NCBI GenBank assembly: GCA_963930775.1
Contig: OZ005694.1
Span: 4,395,054-4,459,053 of the forward strand
Direction: 5' to 3'
From: Cliona cf. orientalis
Taxonomy: Eukaryota > Porifera > Demospongiae > Clionaida > Clionaidae
Length of the DNA stretch: 64,000 nucleotides
The position numbers and the translations under genes are program-made. Below the pieces are notes generated by a model that did no database searches, had not been told where the DNA came from, and saw only the letters and a program-made list of their open reading frames with translations. Positions 19,731 through 57,569 of this stretch are shown one piece after another. Positions within the stretch are counted from its first letter, which is position 1; each line of letters opens with the position of its first letter.

Positions 19731-21491
19731 ATTATTTTGGGGAAGCATTCCCCAGACTCCCTCATTTCATGGTATCCCACCACAAGCTAGCTATGTACCT
19801 ATCAATGGTATGGCCCATGCAACACCCCTACTTGGGAGCCAACAGGAGGAGTATACATAGTAGCTAGCTAGTACAATAAATCAATCCCTTATCACCTACA
19901 AATCTAGTGTCCACAAATAAACTCCAAGCTGGTGGGACTCAGTAAGCGAAGGTCAAGAAGTAAGCTAGCTGGCAATCAGTGAGGGGAGCCGCAGGTTCAA
20001 AGTTGGGTATGTAGCTAACAGAATTGATCATGAAAGGTAAAAATCATCCCCCCCCCCCAGCCCACATGCACATCGGCCCCATGTAGGGGTATACATAGCT
20101 AGCTGTCGTGGGGCATTAGTGAATCTGTGCCAACAGCTGATGCCATGGGCATTACACGCCATGACTAACTTGGTATGGGCTTAATTATAATTTTAGTATG
20201 TATCAATGACTAAATTGGCACCAGGTTATCCTGCAGTATGTGCAGTAAAAGCTAGCCAATAATATCCGGTCAGCTTACCGATCACACTGTGCTTTAAAAC
20301 TGCTTGTGGTGATCCAATGTAATGCTGCAAACAGCACTATGATATTGGTGACCTTCACTCCAGACAGCTGCGTGGGAGATTGCATGCACCACCCCTATAC
20401 TGATATTCATAGTTATGAATACCGGTACTACTCACATATTATAATATTATTATATTATTAATATTATTCATGCTCATGACCTTACCATGACACCACCCAC
20501 TAGACAGGTAATACCGTAAATCAAGAAATTATTTGTATTGCATTAAAGTCATGCGGTTCAGTGTCACTTTGATCAAATTAAAATCAAAATCATGTGAATT
20601 TCAACCTTGCGATTCTTGCACAGACAGTCTCTCAATCAGAATCACAAATGGGTCACTAATTTTACTGATCTTTTCAGGATTGGATATTGCTTCTGTAGTA
20701 TCAGTTTACTGCTGCAATACTGCCGATAGCCTCCTCTGTTTCGCTCCAGTCTGCTGATGTGTAGGCAGAGCTTCCATTTTAAAAATACTTTAGCAAACTC
20801 GTAACAAAGGCTCGCCTCCTCGATGGTTTACATCACCCCATGCATGTTATCAACTATAGCAGCGACTCTGCTCAGAAGGGTCAGGGGCTGGGTAAATTCT
20901 GGGTATGAATGGTTAGCAGGGTAGTCTTCAGGGTCTGCATGGGGGTCTGAATATTTCGGGGTCCAAATATCACGTGACAGACCTCATCTATGCCAACCAA
21001 CTTTGTAAGATATCTATAAATATATAATTATATAATATACATACAGCTCAACTTGATATAATATACTAAACTGGTCCTTAACAGTAGTGCATATGGATAG
21101 CAGCATGTCCAAGCATTCCATCATGATGACAATCCATATCAAACAATAATAATAATAATAATATGGCCCATGCAATTACAAGATGAATTCAGTGCTGCCA
21201 AAGATTAGGATTAGGATTTTTGAGCATCAATATTGCTTCATTAGCATATATGCAGATTAGGATATTAGGATTTTTTTAGCCTTCTACTCCCATAAGGTAC
21301 TGTAACAGTGTTTTCCATAAGTATCTCAGGATTTGGGGTATGTTCCTTAGGTTTTATTGTAAAAAGATTATGGCAGCCCTGTGAATTGCGCATGCGGTAG
21401 CTATATAATTATAATATATAGGCTTACTACTTGTAATCAGAAAAATAACGATACTTGAATATTAGCTACTATGTGGCCAGCTAGCTACATA
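19731..21491. other. Intergenic, no gene recognised
   Basis: AT-rich. It holds an 11-base C run near 20,049, TA-rich microsatellite sequence near 20,435-20,470, and (AAT)n near 21,146. A segment at about 19,960-20,005 (GCAGGTTCAAAG) vaguely recalls a tRNA B box, but no tRNA can be folded. No exon can be supported. Confidence 0.4.
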
Positions 21492-22292
21492 TCACTGTGT
21501 GACATTCCTCTGAAAGACCAAAGTTATATGATTGTTCAGAAGCTGTGTGTGAATATCGACATTGGCATCACAAGCCTGGTGATGGTAGCCATGCTGCAAA
21601 ATGCTCCGTATCAATGCTGTATCTGCTCCAAGAAAGTCATATTTGCCTGACTTATCAGTAGCCCCCGATAGGTTCTCACCAAGGACGTCCTGGAGCCTAT
21701 ATTCCTTTACGTATGGGAAAAATGTGGTTACACCGACTAATAAGTAGTCATTATGTGACTGTTTCATTCCCATGTGCTCAAGAAAGTCAATAATCAGCTT
21801 AGCAGGTGACCCTGGGGTGCCTAATTTCACCCATGGGCATTGGAACCAGACAACTTTACCACAAACATTCAAGCTATCTGGAATGTTAGTAGCATCAATG
21901 CCAAACAGCCAGTTCTCTTGTGGGGGAGGCTGCAAATTCATCACGTGTGCTATCTTCTCCAAAATTGTGCTCGTATCCTCTCCCAACCACCGTCCGTTGT
22001 TGATACAAAATTCTATAGATGTAAGCTTGGCTTCGGTGAACTGGGGCTTTGGACATTCCACTGGATCTATGGACTCGTAGCGAGTTGAGGTAAATCCTTC
22101 CCACGACTTGCGTACAACAGCGAAAGCAACCGAGAAAGTGTAGTTTCCTTCACCAACCAACACTACACTACGCCTCTCATCAACAAGTAGGGGTCGCAAT
22201 AAGTCTAAGATCTGTACGTTGGCACAATTATCATCGTCGTACTTAATACACACTTCGGGACGAGAAGCGATTGAGTCTGCAGCTGGATTCAT
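21492..22292 (-). CDS. DUF2431 / BMT5-like Rossmann-fold protein, probable methyltransferase
   Basis: A single uninterrupted frame of 266 residues from the ATG at 22292. The segment VVLVGEGNYTFSVAFAV (residues about 43-59) is the glycine motif of the DUF2431 family (usually LLVGEGNFSFS), which binds S-adenosylmethionine. Fungal BMT5, in the same family, methylates a uridine of the large-subunit rRNA. The downstream part (VVWFQCPWV, then LIIDFLEHMG, then LVGVTTFFPYV) fits the later strands of the fold, with FQCPWV where relatives have FNFPH. It is near the usual length for the core domain and lacks fused domains. Absence of introns in an intron-rich region may mean retrocopy origin. Substrate is not predictable from sequence alone. 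Confidence 0.7.
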   Translation of the reverse strand: MNPAADSIASRPEVCIKYDDDNCANVQILDLLRPLLVDERRSVVLVGEGNYTFSVAFAVVRKSWEGFTSTRYESIDPVECPKPQFTEAKLTSIEFCINNGRWLGEDTSTILEKIAHVMNLQPPPQENWLFGIDATNIPDSLNVCGKVVWFQCPWVKLGTPGSPAKLIIDFLEHMGMKQSHNDYLLVGVTTFFPYVKEYRLQDVLGENLSGATDKSGKYDFLGADTALIRSILQHGYHHQACDANVDIHTQLLNNHITLVFQRNVTQ

Positions 22293-22437
22293 GTAGTTAG
22301 ATTTATGACTGAATTTTCCAGTTTGTGAGGCGAATGGTGAATGATGCGCTTTTAACCCTGTTCACGCTAAATTTCGTACTTAGTCATAAGATCAGTAGCC
22401 CACTCCCCCCTCCCGAGAGCCTGGGCACGAGGCTATA

Positions 22438-22778
22438 CAGTGGCGTGTCCAGGATTTGAAGGAGGGAGGTGCTAAGCCAATCGCGCGCGAAGCGCGCGCG
22501 CAAAATTTTAAGCCACGCCCCCCCAAACGTTGACCACGCCCCTCGCTAACGCGTTCTTGAAGATAGCTGGCTGACAAAGAAGGCTGTTTTGGCCAAATAG
22601 CAACGAGAAAGAGTTGCTTAGAGAGCGACTTTAGAGGCCAGTAAGTTTATTGTTGGTTCTGGCTACCAATTGTCGATTATCAGCATGAACAGTTGCCACT
22701 GAGCTACTGATCTGGCTGTTGTGCCAGAGCTGAGGGGGGTGCTCGAGCACCCGGAGCCCCCCCTTGGACACGCCACTG
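22438..22778. repeat. 341 bp MITE, CAGTGGCGTGTCCA ends (hAT-like)
   Basis: It starts CAGTGGCGTGTCCAGG and ends with the near-complement CCTTGGACACGCCACTG. A matching CTATA lies directly outside both ends. CAGTGGCG-type termini are common in hAT-derived MITEs, but those make 8 bp duplications, so assignment is tentative. It contains the GC-rich palindrome CGCGCGCGAAGCGCGCGCG. A stretch resembling a tRNA D arm inside does not fold. Confidence 0.65.
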
Positions 22779-23261
22779 CTATATACAAGATCAGAGGACT
22801 GCCTTGCACTTGAATCGTCCACCACTCATGCAGGTTTAATTGCAAAATCAATTTTATTTTTCACAGCAAGAATTCGGTAGGACTATTGCCATTGGCGCCG
22901 GCTCGAGCGGTAAATTCAGTCTCGCAGCCGGCTCTGACACCATGTACTGGCATGCAATAGATGGCACAGAATAGTAATTATTACGCACAAAACCACGCAT
23001 GATGATTGCACAATGTCATGATACACATACCACTACACTTAGTACGTCCAATCCTCAGTACCTGGTCACAAAAACTGAGAACTTATATTGAACCATTCTC
23101 AGCATGCGTCTCTCTCCCCCCCCCCCCCCCCCCACACCTTGCAATTGCTGATATGAGGCTCTATAATATGATTGCAAATGAAAGTGTCAACTACATGCTA
23201 TCCAAGAGTTACATGTACAGTATTACAATATCATATAACGATTATGCTTTATGGTCAATAA

Positions 23262-23507
23262 GGCCATATAAAATAACTTACTTGATTCTCATCCACCTTT
23301 TTCCAAAAAATAGGGACGGGAGGAGGCATTTTATTTTTATTTTTTACTCATCAGGACACTAGAAAGAGCAGTATCTGGAGCATATTTTCGAGATATTTGG
23401 TAAAGGGTCGCTACTGCGCACGCGCGATAGCAATAAAATTCATAGAGGCGGCCTGTAAAAATTGGGACGGGCGGGGATGAGAATCAAGTAAGTTATTTTA
23501 TATGGCC
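23262..23507. repeat. 246 bp MITE with about 36 bp inverted ends
   Basis: The left end GGCCATATAAAATAACTTAC is repeated in complement at the right end (GTAAGTTATTTTATATGGCC), and the match continues through TTGATTCTCATCC on the inside. The central part is unrelated. No coding potential. Confidence 0.75.
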
Positions 23508-23785
23508 TAATAATAATAGTATTAAACTGAAGAGATTGTGATAACTGATAAAATTTCAGACCATTCAATTAAAAAAAAATAATTGTGGCTACTGTATTAA
23601 AATCATTTAGTTCTGAAAGTCATTTTTTCAAAACAGTCACCACATATGCGAACTTTCTTATTTATTCTTAATCTTTCAATTTCACTTTCAAAAGGACTGC
23701 ATCTGAAAGAAATACCAGAGTGAGTGGACTATTATCATAACAATGCCCCGGGAAATCAACGGTCAGCTTACTGACACAGTATAAT

Positions 23786-24197
23786 TACGTCCAGAGTCCC
23801 AATTAGAAACTAAGAATTCGGCTCTCGCTATGATGAAATTATGATGAAATGATGATGAAATCCATGATGAAATTTATGATGAAACCTATGATGTAATTGC
23901 TGTGAAACTGTTTCAAAAAGTTTAGCTCACATGACAGGGTGTTGGGACCCAGAATTCAAACCTAGCGTAGAAGACATCGTGGACTATCGATGAGATATGG
24001 CGATTTTCTCGGTTCGCTTTCTTTGGCGAGCTCGCACTCGGGGGGATTACCCTATTCAGTCGAGCACATGGCAGGTGAAGGTCAACCGGCTCAAGCCGCG
24101 CGCCCCAATATTGTACGCGTATACGGAGCATGCGCAGTTTGTCGATGTGTCCCAGTTCGAATTTATGGCGGCGTATCCATGAGGGACTCTGGACGTA
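23786..24197. repeat. About 412 bp TA-bounded inverted-repeat element with internal ATGATGAAAT minisatellite
   Basis: Ends CGTCCAGAGTCCC and GGGACTCTGGACG are exact complements and both are bounded by TA. Inside, at 23,829-23,900, ATGATGAAAT-type units are repeated; similar units (GGTAATTATGGTGTAATTA) occur just outside at about 24,250-24,325, so the minisatellite may be older than the element. Confidence 0.55.
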
Positions 24198-24869
24198 GTC
24201 TCTGAGTTGTTCATTATCTCCCCAGTAGCAATTTACTTTTCAGTGGTTATGAGGTAATTATGGTGTAATTATGATGAAACCTATGGTGTAATCTCTTAGG
24301 TAATCTATGAGGTAATTATGAGAAAATTCAGGGCCTCGATGGAGCCTTTCTGGGACTTGAAAATCAGTAAATATGTAGAGTATCTTACGCGTGTATCCAG
24401 CGAATACATTACAAGCTGAGCGCTACTTTCTCTGAAAAGTACTGTTGATTGAACTTCACGTGTTTTCTTGGCTTACGTAATGCCGTGGATAAATAAAGCT
24501 AGCCTTGCGCTATATATAGCACACATTGTCACAAGGGGCTGTCCCGCGCGCGACTGCAGCAGCGTGACCAACCTGAAGTTCAGAAGGAATACTGTACTGT
24601 CGAGTTCGTCTCTGTGATTGAAGCATCGAAACTTGTCACTATCAAGGCTGAGAGTCGATCTTAGACGCCATCTCCATGATTTCTGGGGCGAGCATCGATC
24701 GATGTGTACGCATTCTATTGACGACCTTTTACCGTACACTATGCAGCTACTGGGGAGATGGTCAAGGGTTCATAATTATAGTCAGTCAATCTATAATTCC
24801 AAACAAAGCAAGGTCTCTACCCGTGCAGAGACGAATAAGTGTGGCTTCACCCATATTCCTCGTGTTTCT

Positions 24870-25725
24870 TCAAGGAGCCCACACACTAAGCAGAAAAAAA
24901 CCACCACCACATAGTCGAGCTGGATGCATAATATAATGCACGTATGCATCCAATAATATAAAGCATTCTGCAGGATGGTCAGTAAAGGGTCGTAAATGTA
25001 TGCATAAAAATTAATATTTTATGGGCAAATATTGCCTTCCTATACAAACACATGGGAACACTCTAGGGGGTTCATTTGAAGGCGTAAATAAAAAAGTCCA
25101 AACTTCTAGTTAGATCCATTCTGTGTGCCCATATCAAAATTATTGCTTGAAATGCCTCCTAGTGCTTTAATTTTTTTCAGTTTCAATGTTTTTTTTACCA
25201 AACAAGACAACACACTAAGCAGAAAAATTGTCCAGAAAGACTACACAATAGAGTTGACTTCATTGTAGAACCACACAATGCAACTGGCTCCCATTACACC
25301 GTAACGGTTGTGAACAAAATATATATTATGGTAAAGGATGTCCTGTTTATGTGTGCGTGAAGCCCTGTCCATCACATAGTGAGTGGGCAGAAAAAACATT
25401 GTATGGCTTCCTTATACATTGAAACATAATATGGGAAAACTTTCTAAAGCGTGAATCAAACTTCTGCCTCCATCAAATCTCCAGGTTTCCAGGTGTGATC
25501 CATTCTGCGTGCGCATATGAATAGTTAGTCATGAATTGCTTCCCAGAGTCTCCAACATTATTTTAATTATTTGTGTATATGTAATTAGTGTATAATTTCA
25601 AGCGAGCCAACATACTAAGCAAAAAAATGGTCCAGAAACCACCACATAGTCGAGCTGGATGCATAGGAGAGCCATACAATGCAAGCAGGCATCAAAAATA
25701 GCAATATTTGGTTAAGGGTCGTCAA
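24870..25725. repeat. Dispersed repeat, three decayed copies in tandem
   Basis: The marker CACTAAGCAGAAAAA occurs near 24,889 and 25,211, and as TACTAAGCAAAAAAA near 25,613; each is followed by a segment resembling CCACCACATAGTCGAGCTGG. A second marker, CCATTCTGCGTGCGCATA or close variants, occurs near 25,120 and 25,500. The same arrangement appears once inside the element at 17767-19378. Non-coding; the family is not recognised. Confidence 0.55.
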
Positions 25726-25920
25726 CGTACCCCACACACCCGAGCAATATCCTTTAAGTAGTGGTGCTCAACTACATCACTTAGGCAAAAGAAGGCCCAA
25801 ATGAGGCCTGTAGAAGAGATAAATATCTACATCTGGTATTTTAATCTTGTAAATCAACCATTTCTCTAACGATCCATGTGGAACTGAAGTGTTATATAAT
25901 ATAGTGATTGCGATCCTGTT

Positions 25921-26012
25921 CAGGGGTGTGGCCTTGACCATAATTATAGTAGAGTTTGTTAACTATGATGGTATAGTGTTTCATTAACGTAATAGTCAAG
26001 GCCACACCACTG
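25921..26012. repeat. 92 bp hairpin element
   Basis: CAGGGGTGTGGCCTTGAC at the left is matched by GTCAAGGCCACACCACTG at the right (one or two mismatches), around an AT-rich loop. No clear target duplication. Confidence 0.55.
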
Positions 26013-26852
26013 AGTTCGATTGCTAGAGCACTGATCATCAACAAAGACCATTGACAACACCAAATATCGAGATATCACTCCTATCAGGCCTCCCTTTGAG
26101 CTTTGTCAGTGATGCAGGTGACCCCTGCAGATTGAAGGGTGTGGCTTGCACAATCTCCTATACAGACTAAGATTATAGTTGTCCGTGCATGCGTCTGTAC
26201 GAGCGGGAGGTGACCGGAAGCGATTCGACCCGAGCTAAAATGATTTATTTCTAGGCATCGCTGGACTTGGGGCGATACAACAGATAGCCCACTGACATGG
26301 CTGAGTATGGCCCCAGCAGCGAGTAAAGTGAGTTGCTTAAAAAAAAAACACCAGGGCAGAATTAGACTGAACTGTACCACTTACAATGGCAGCCTGGAGA
26401 ATGCAAAGGGATGACACTCTGGAGTCAATGCTGCCAATAGTGCTCTCCAGAAGGAGGCGATTCTATTCTAAGCAGGAAGCCCTTACGAGTGAAGCTGCAA
26501 GACAACTAACGAATTTCTTGAGCTAGCTGATGATTGACAAAGTCACATGATCAGGTAGGATGTGCACGTGCACTATATAGCTTGTTCATGCGCATGTGCA
26601 CAAATATGTAGGCAAAGGTTGTCGACGGCATGCACATACACAATAATATGAGATGAGTGAGCGAAGCAAGCTCACTCCTTGTAGTATTATTATTATGGCT
26701 ACAAAGTGATAGTTGGGTATAGGGTCCCATAGGCCGGTGCCTGTAACATGGAGGTTCCACCATATCTGATAACCAAAGCTGTACTACACTATCATACAAA
26801 TGTGAGACACTCCTAAAGGGGTGGTGAAATATAGATTCTGAAGTGAACCTAC

Positions 26853-52406
<25,554 letters not shown>

Positions 52407-53815
52407 CTGAAAAGGGTAATAAAATGTTTGTATACAGGTATAGCAATAAATTACTTAATTGTATAATGTTATTTGAGGGATATTCAAACTCCTAGTGGTA
52501 TTGACATAGATACATCTATATTCTATAGGGGCCATTAATAGTAGGAAATTGATGCATACAAAATATAATACAATAATAATAACATAATACAGTATTTCAT
52601 CTAAAAATTCAGTAATACAGAATAATTAGAGGTGTTGAAATACAGTAGCTAGCAATGGCTATACACATACATAATATAATTAACAATGTCACATAGGGAG
52701 GAATTTATTCCCAAGCTGCCCATGAAACCCTTCCAATCAAATACTATACATGGTTCCAGCAGTATAGGCATATACTTTTACAGATATTTCCTTGAAACAA
52801 GGGAATTAATATGGAACGTCACACTGTACATTGTAACCTCAGAAGGGATGACAACATACGAAAGACACAAACTAGTACCGTAGACTCTGGTTAATAAGCG
52901 CATGTGCTTATAGCGGTAAACGGAATGACAGTATGCGCTTAATAAAGGATATGCGCTTATATGGCACATAACCACGCCCACAAACGTTTGGGCACGTGAT
53001 GGATGTGAGGCCAGACGCTAGGCCCGCTAGCACTAGCGCTCGATCGATCGAGCACTTTAACGTTTACAGATGCCGCTCAAGATGACGAGTGCTGGCGATT
53101 TGTCGATCTTCTTGCATGATAACGTTATTCGTGGCCATCATTTCTCCAAAGATAGCTGGACTCCAAATACTTTCCAGCCGGTCAAGGTCAGGTTCATACA
53201 ACGCCACGCCTATTAAGCATATGTGCTTAATAAACAATAGCTTATGACAAGAAGAGGGCATGCACTTAATAAATAATGTGCGTTTAATAGCGAGGTGCGC
53301 TTAATAACCAGAGTTTACGGTATATTATATACTGATCTAGCCAGCATACAAGATACATCATATTGCATAATTTTTTTATAAAAGCGTTATCACTCAAAAT
53401 ACCAATACCATAATGGTTTTGCATTACTGGTTGGTCAAAAATTAATAACAAAATGTTGTTGTCATCCTGACGACTAAGATCCAGCGGCCCGATAACTTGT
53501 AGCCAGAGCTGTCCAGTCTAAGGTAAGGGATCAACCATACACATCGAGAGGACCCCACAAACAATATAGGCTAAATTGAGGTAATTACCGGCTGCTGGAT
53601 TACAACCATGCAGAAATTAGGGGACGAGCATCGATCTGCGCTAGTGCTAATTGTGCTGGCGCTTTGGCCTCTGTATTGAGCTGCATGAGCGTGCGAGCAC
53701 AGGAGCCACACCTATGAGAACACCAGCATTTTCGCACCTCGCTTCTGTTTTTGCCCTGAGGATGACTAGAGCATCTAGTCGACATGCCGGCAACTTTCAC
53801 TGAATAATTAAGTTG
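52407..53815. other. Gene-poor region with one palindromic element
   Basis: No exon of WDFY3 or other protein could be supported. It contains the 448 bp palindromic element at 52876-53323 and a short relic of the TACCGTATTTC family at 52591-52647. The remainder is AT-rich and featureless. Confidence 0.45.
52876..53323. repeat. Palindromic element, TACCGTAGACTCTGG family
   Basis: Ends TACCGTAGACTCTGGTTAAT and complement (TTAATAACCAGAGTTTACGG), about 448 bp. Words such as TGCGCTTAATA and GCGCATGTGCTTATA are repeated inside in both orientations. A truncated relative begins at 61,575 (TACCGTAGAAACTGGTTGTT). Confidence 0.75.
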
Positions 53816-54985
53816 TAGGTACTAACTATATGTAGATCCATCTCAATCTTTGAAAAATGCTCTATTTGATCAGAAAGTAACATTTAGCAAAGCTTCTGGT
53901 ATGTTTCTATTGTTAATTTTAGTGGTAGGTTGTCACATAATTTTTGTTACTTTCTTCCAGATTTTATAACCACCCATTACGATTCTGCGAAGACAGCATG
54001 GTGAACATCAGTCTGCTTCTTTTTCCCCAAGAAAGGAAGATGACAACCAATGGACAAAAGTGACAAGAAAGAGAAGATCTCGTGGCTTGCCGCCCTGTTG
54101 GAAACTAAAAGTACCTGTCCATCTTTGCGACAGCCTCAAGACACCAAGTAGCAGTACATCTAGCACCGACAGTGAAGGCACAGACTATGAACAGAGTGAT
54201 GCTGTTGAAATGCCTCATCCCCAACCCACCCCAGTTGCTTCTAGGACTAGATCCCGGATGAAATACTTTAGAGATACTTGATTGAAACTGTAGTTAGGTA
54301 GTGAGATGTCACGCTCGTATTAGCCTTCTGGCTACTCATGTTGACCGATGTCATTTTCTGACAATATTATAGTACCATTGGAATTTTTTTTTGTTGAAGG
54401 CTTTGAAATGGAAAATATTGCAACAACTCTGTTCAATCCAATCAAGAACCAAGTACTACACCACCTTGGTGCTAGAGTTGAAGAAAGTGTTCCAGGATAA
54501 TCTATGGAAAGACACAAGGAACCGGACGACAAGAAAAGTATACGTACACTGTTAGTGGGTCTGACTCGACTGGAGACGAAGCATGTCAGCAGATCATGCA
54601 ACTTCATATAACTTATTATTCAGGTAACATGCTTGAGGCGATGAAAGGTCCCTCAGGGTCAAGCAGGCGTCCTGCATTACAGAAAAATATATATAAGCTT
54701 GGAAGTCTTAATATCCATTTCTATCCAGTAATAAAAATTTTCAACGAATAAGTACTGGTTGGAGAGTATATAAACTAATTATGACATTGAGGTACTATAC
54801 GTAGATTCATCTCAATCTTTGAAAAATGCTCTATTTGATCAGAAAGTAACATCTTCTGGTATGTTTCTATCGTTAATTTTAGTGGCAGGTTGTCACATGA
54901 TTTTTATAACCACCCATTATGACTCTGAGAAGACAATACCGTTGGAGTTTTTTTTGTTTGAAGCTATAGTATGGAAGATTCAGAC
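53816..54985 (+). pseudogene. Decayed, internally duplicated gene fragments, family unrecognised
   Basis: A block starting near 53,830 (CATCTCAATCTTTGAAAAAT) is repeated near 54,809, and each copy leads through GGTTGTCACAT to CACCCATTA. A second block at 54,409-54,600 is repeated at 57,569-57,752. Between the copies, 54,060-54,281 is open and reads TRKRRSRGLPPCWKLKVP followed by a Ser/Thr-rich tail, continuous upstream with ASFSPRKEDDNQWTKV. The pieces look like partial paralogues of one lineage-specific gene family. I cannot name it. Confidence 0.45.
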
Positions 54986-55661
54986 TCTGATACCTAGCTG
55001 TCCGACAAGGCTGTAGTTGTTTCAAGGAGCCTGACATCATGCATCTTTCTAACATTTAGCTAATATTCTGCTTTGTTGTGCATGTCTATTGTTGATATTT
55101 CCTGTTCTTCTAATTTTATGAACTTTTTTGGCAAATCTATGAACAAAATAATTTCCTTGCATGAACAATTAGAAAATTGATCTGGCAACACTGATCTTGA
55201 ACCACCAGATCGACTTTTCTCTCTGAATTTAGTACCTCTGGATACCTTTCGAAGGCTAATTCGATCGTAGAGAAGGTTTTTACTTAGCTTAACGGCAAAA
55301 AAGAGCGTTACTGGCTGGCTCTTGGCATCGTATGGGCGGACCCCAACGCGTGACGTCACGTACATCTTGCATAATCGGGATCCAAAACGGTATAGGCAGT
55401 CTCCCAGACCCTCCCTCCGCGTGTTTATCCTGCAAGAACTAAACGCTGCGGTGGGAGCGGTCTGGTTTCGAGACTACTGTTGCACGGACGTATGCAGTCC
55501 GCCGGTCATCAGACTTGGACTGTAATTTGTTTTCCCAGCTTCTTGTAGTCGTAGTAGGGTCCTGCTGGATCAGCGATTGTTTGCCTTACTATTTATGACC
55601 TTAGTAATAGAGATGGTAGTGGACTAAATTTATAGTTACAACAGTTACAGTAGGGTTGGCA

Positions 55662-55765
55662 TACCGTATAGCGGGAAATTTTCGAGAGAATTAATTTTCG
55701 CTGTTTTCGCGGATCAGGGTGAATCTGCGAAAATTTATACCTCGAAAATTTCCCGCTATACGGTA
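55662..55765. repeat. Short palindromic MITE, TACCGTATAGCGGGAAATTT family
   Basis: 104 bp, near-perfect foldback: TACCGTATAGCGGGAAATTT at the left and its exact complement at the right, with little else between. The shortest member of the family in the window. Confidence 0.8.
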
Positions 55766-55794
55766 TGACTTGACGACCCGTTCCTACACTGACT

Positions 55795-55859
55795 TAGCTC
55801 GAACATAGTCTGGCGGGCTAGCCCGTGAAGGGGCTGGCCCGCCAGACTAGCTCGAACAT
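55795..55859. repeat. 41 bp hairpin insertion between 12 bp direct repeats
   Basis: TAGCTCGAACAT occurs at 55795-55806 and again at 55848-55859. The 41 bases between form a stem (GTCTGGCGGGCTAGCCC against GGGCTGGCCCGCCAGAC, one mismatch) with a GTGAAG loop. It looks like a miniature insertion with target duplication. Confidence 0.7.
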
Positions 55860-56570
55860 GCGCAGTCCCACCAGCATATGATATCAGTAGAATGGGTGTG
55901 TCGATATAAACCATAAGGCATACTGAACAGAAAATGCACTATTTGTAGCGTTTAAGACTGTTTTTATTGCCTTCTATGGCAAAATACTCTGGTAGTATAT
56001 ATAGCAACCACTGAGGTCACTAATGAGTTCGCGTTGCTATGCGCGTAATTGACATAAATTCGACTAAGTGCCGCGTTGAAACACCCGTGATGTCCATGTG
56101 GATATCCAAGGGCCAAGGGCGTGAAATGACGTATTTCATTGTGTCGCATGAACATCACGTGAATCGACGACTTTGTTGTCAGCCCCCTCGTCGCCAGCTC
56201 CCTCGTCGTCAGCTCCCTCGTCTTCAGCTCTCTCTTCCTTGTCGTCCTCGGTAAGTGAGTAGAGATAATTGGTGGGTGACCACAAATACAAGCCAAAAAT
56301 TTCTCCAAGCTAGAGTGGCAGTGAAATTTGAACTGGTTACAAGAGCCTGAGTTTGAGTGAGATAGACAAATTTGGTGGACTGAGGTGTTAGTGAGAGAAT
56401 GCTGGAGTAAAAATTGCTACTATAAATCACCCCAACACCTGTGGTGACATCCCTTTTTTGCCAGGGTCCTTGTCTTTGGTCCCCACATGCTAACAACTAG
56501 ATATCACTGCCATCCATGTATCAAATTATGTGTTCAGTATATTTTTTTAGGATTCTCTGTCACTTTCAGA

Positions 56571-57569
56571 ATGTCAGTGTCTTCCACACCTAATAAGAAA
56601 CTAAAAAGTATGTTTGTAAATTGGGTTCGGACTTCCATTACTAAAACTCTTTATTCCAACAGCAGTATGGAGCGTACTTCTAAGGAATGTGGACACTACA
56701 CTCGTTCCTGAATCTGATAAGTGAGTTTAAAAATTCCTAACCATTGTAGACTTAGTTTACATGCATTCTTTAATCGGTAGTCTTGAACAACTGTTGTCGG
56801 AAACTGTAAACGCAGATGTTTTTGCACCTATTCCTGAAAAGATTCAACGATTAGCTCTCAATGATATCCTTCCGGAGGGAAGCTCAGATTTAGTCGAAGC
56901 TATTATTCAGTCAGTTAAGCAGGTAAGTCAAATATACAGGTCAAGCGTTGTGTGTGAAGTACTCCTCCATTTTCATGTGTTCACATTCCTTGACAGAGCT
57001 TGAGTGGCCCAGTAACTCTCACGGACAGAATAATGAGCTATGACTTGGCACCTAGTAACATAAAACAAAATGAACTATTTGAAGTAGCAATCTGCATAAT
57101 AGATACACCACCTGTCTCTTCACTACCGGTCGAAGAAATTTTATTGAATGTTGTGTTTGGTGAAAAGTACAAGCAGCCAGATTCGCAGCTATGTTTGACT
57201 AGATATGAAGAAACATTGAAGACAATAACTGATTCAATTAAAATGCATCGCATAAAAACTGTGAATATAAACTTTGAAGAGGCCGCAGGGTACACTATGC
57301 TTGGAATTTATGCAGTCAATTTTGCAGATATACTCTCAAAAGAACTATCAAAGGTTATGATGTACTGGAACCAGATGATGACGGCTGATAACAAAAAACG
57401 AGGCCACAATCCTACATCGGATACTGCCATCATTACGTTGATTCGGGGGGATCAAGTAGGTCAAAAGATACCAGTTGTTGTTTATGAATACAAGCCAGCT
57501 GTCCATCCAGACCCTAATAGGGTGAATAAATATGATCTCATGGAGGCGTTACTACAGGCCTCCTACTGA
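56571..57569 (+). CDS. Four-exon gene of unknown function
   Basis: Exons 56571-56607, 56663-56720, 56781-56922 and 56997-57569 join in frame through GT-AG introns to a protein of about 269 residues starting MSVSSTPNKKLK. The third-to-fourth exon join is strongest (SVKQ then SLSGPV). The last exon is 190 residues, mixed alpha/beta, with VVVYEYKPAVHPDPNRVNKY near its end. A V-x-E/Y-x-K strand followed by a D-rich turn recalls nuclease-like or kinase-like folds, but this is not enough to assign a function. The stop at 57567-57569 lies exactly where sequence similar to 54,409-54,600 begins, so the gene may be cut off by a duplication joint. Confidence 0.55.

Noticed and set aside
22640-22720. tRNA-like stretch on the minus strand (TAGCTCAGTGGC)
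   Set aside because: The D-arm-like word is present but neither acceptor stem nor T arm can be paired, and it lies inside a MITE.
26384-26524. 46-codon plus-strand frame starting MAAWRMQRDD
   Set aside because: Short, no splice or family support, and it lies opposite a possible WDFY3 3' exon.
53046-53800. Minus-strand frames as missing WDFY3 5' exons
   Set aside because: Translations show no similarity to the expected N-terminal blocks; one lies inside a palindromic element.
55964-56308. Repeated RELTTRELATRGLTT reading on the minus strand
   Set aside because: Produced by a short tandem repeat of CTCGTCGTCAGCTCC type at about 56,185-56,235; no splice or family support.
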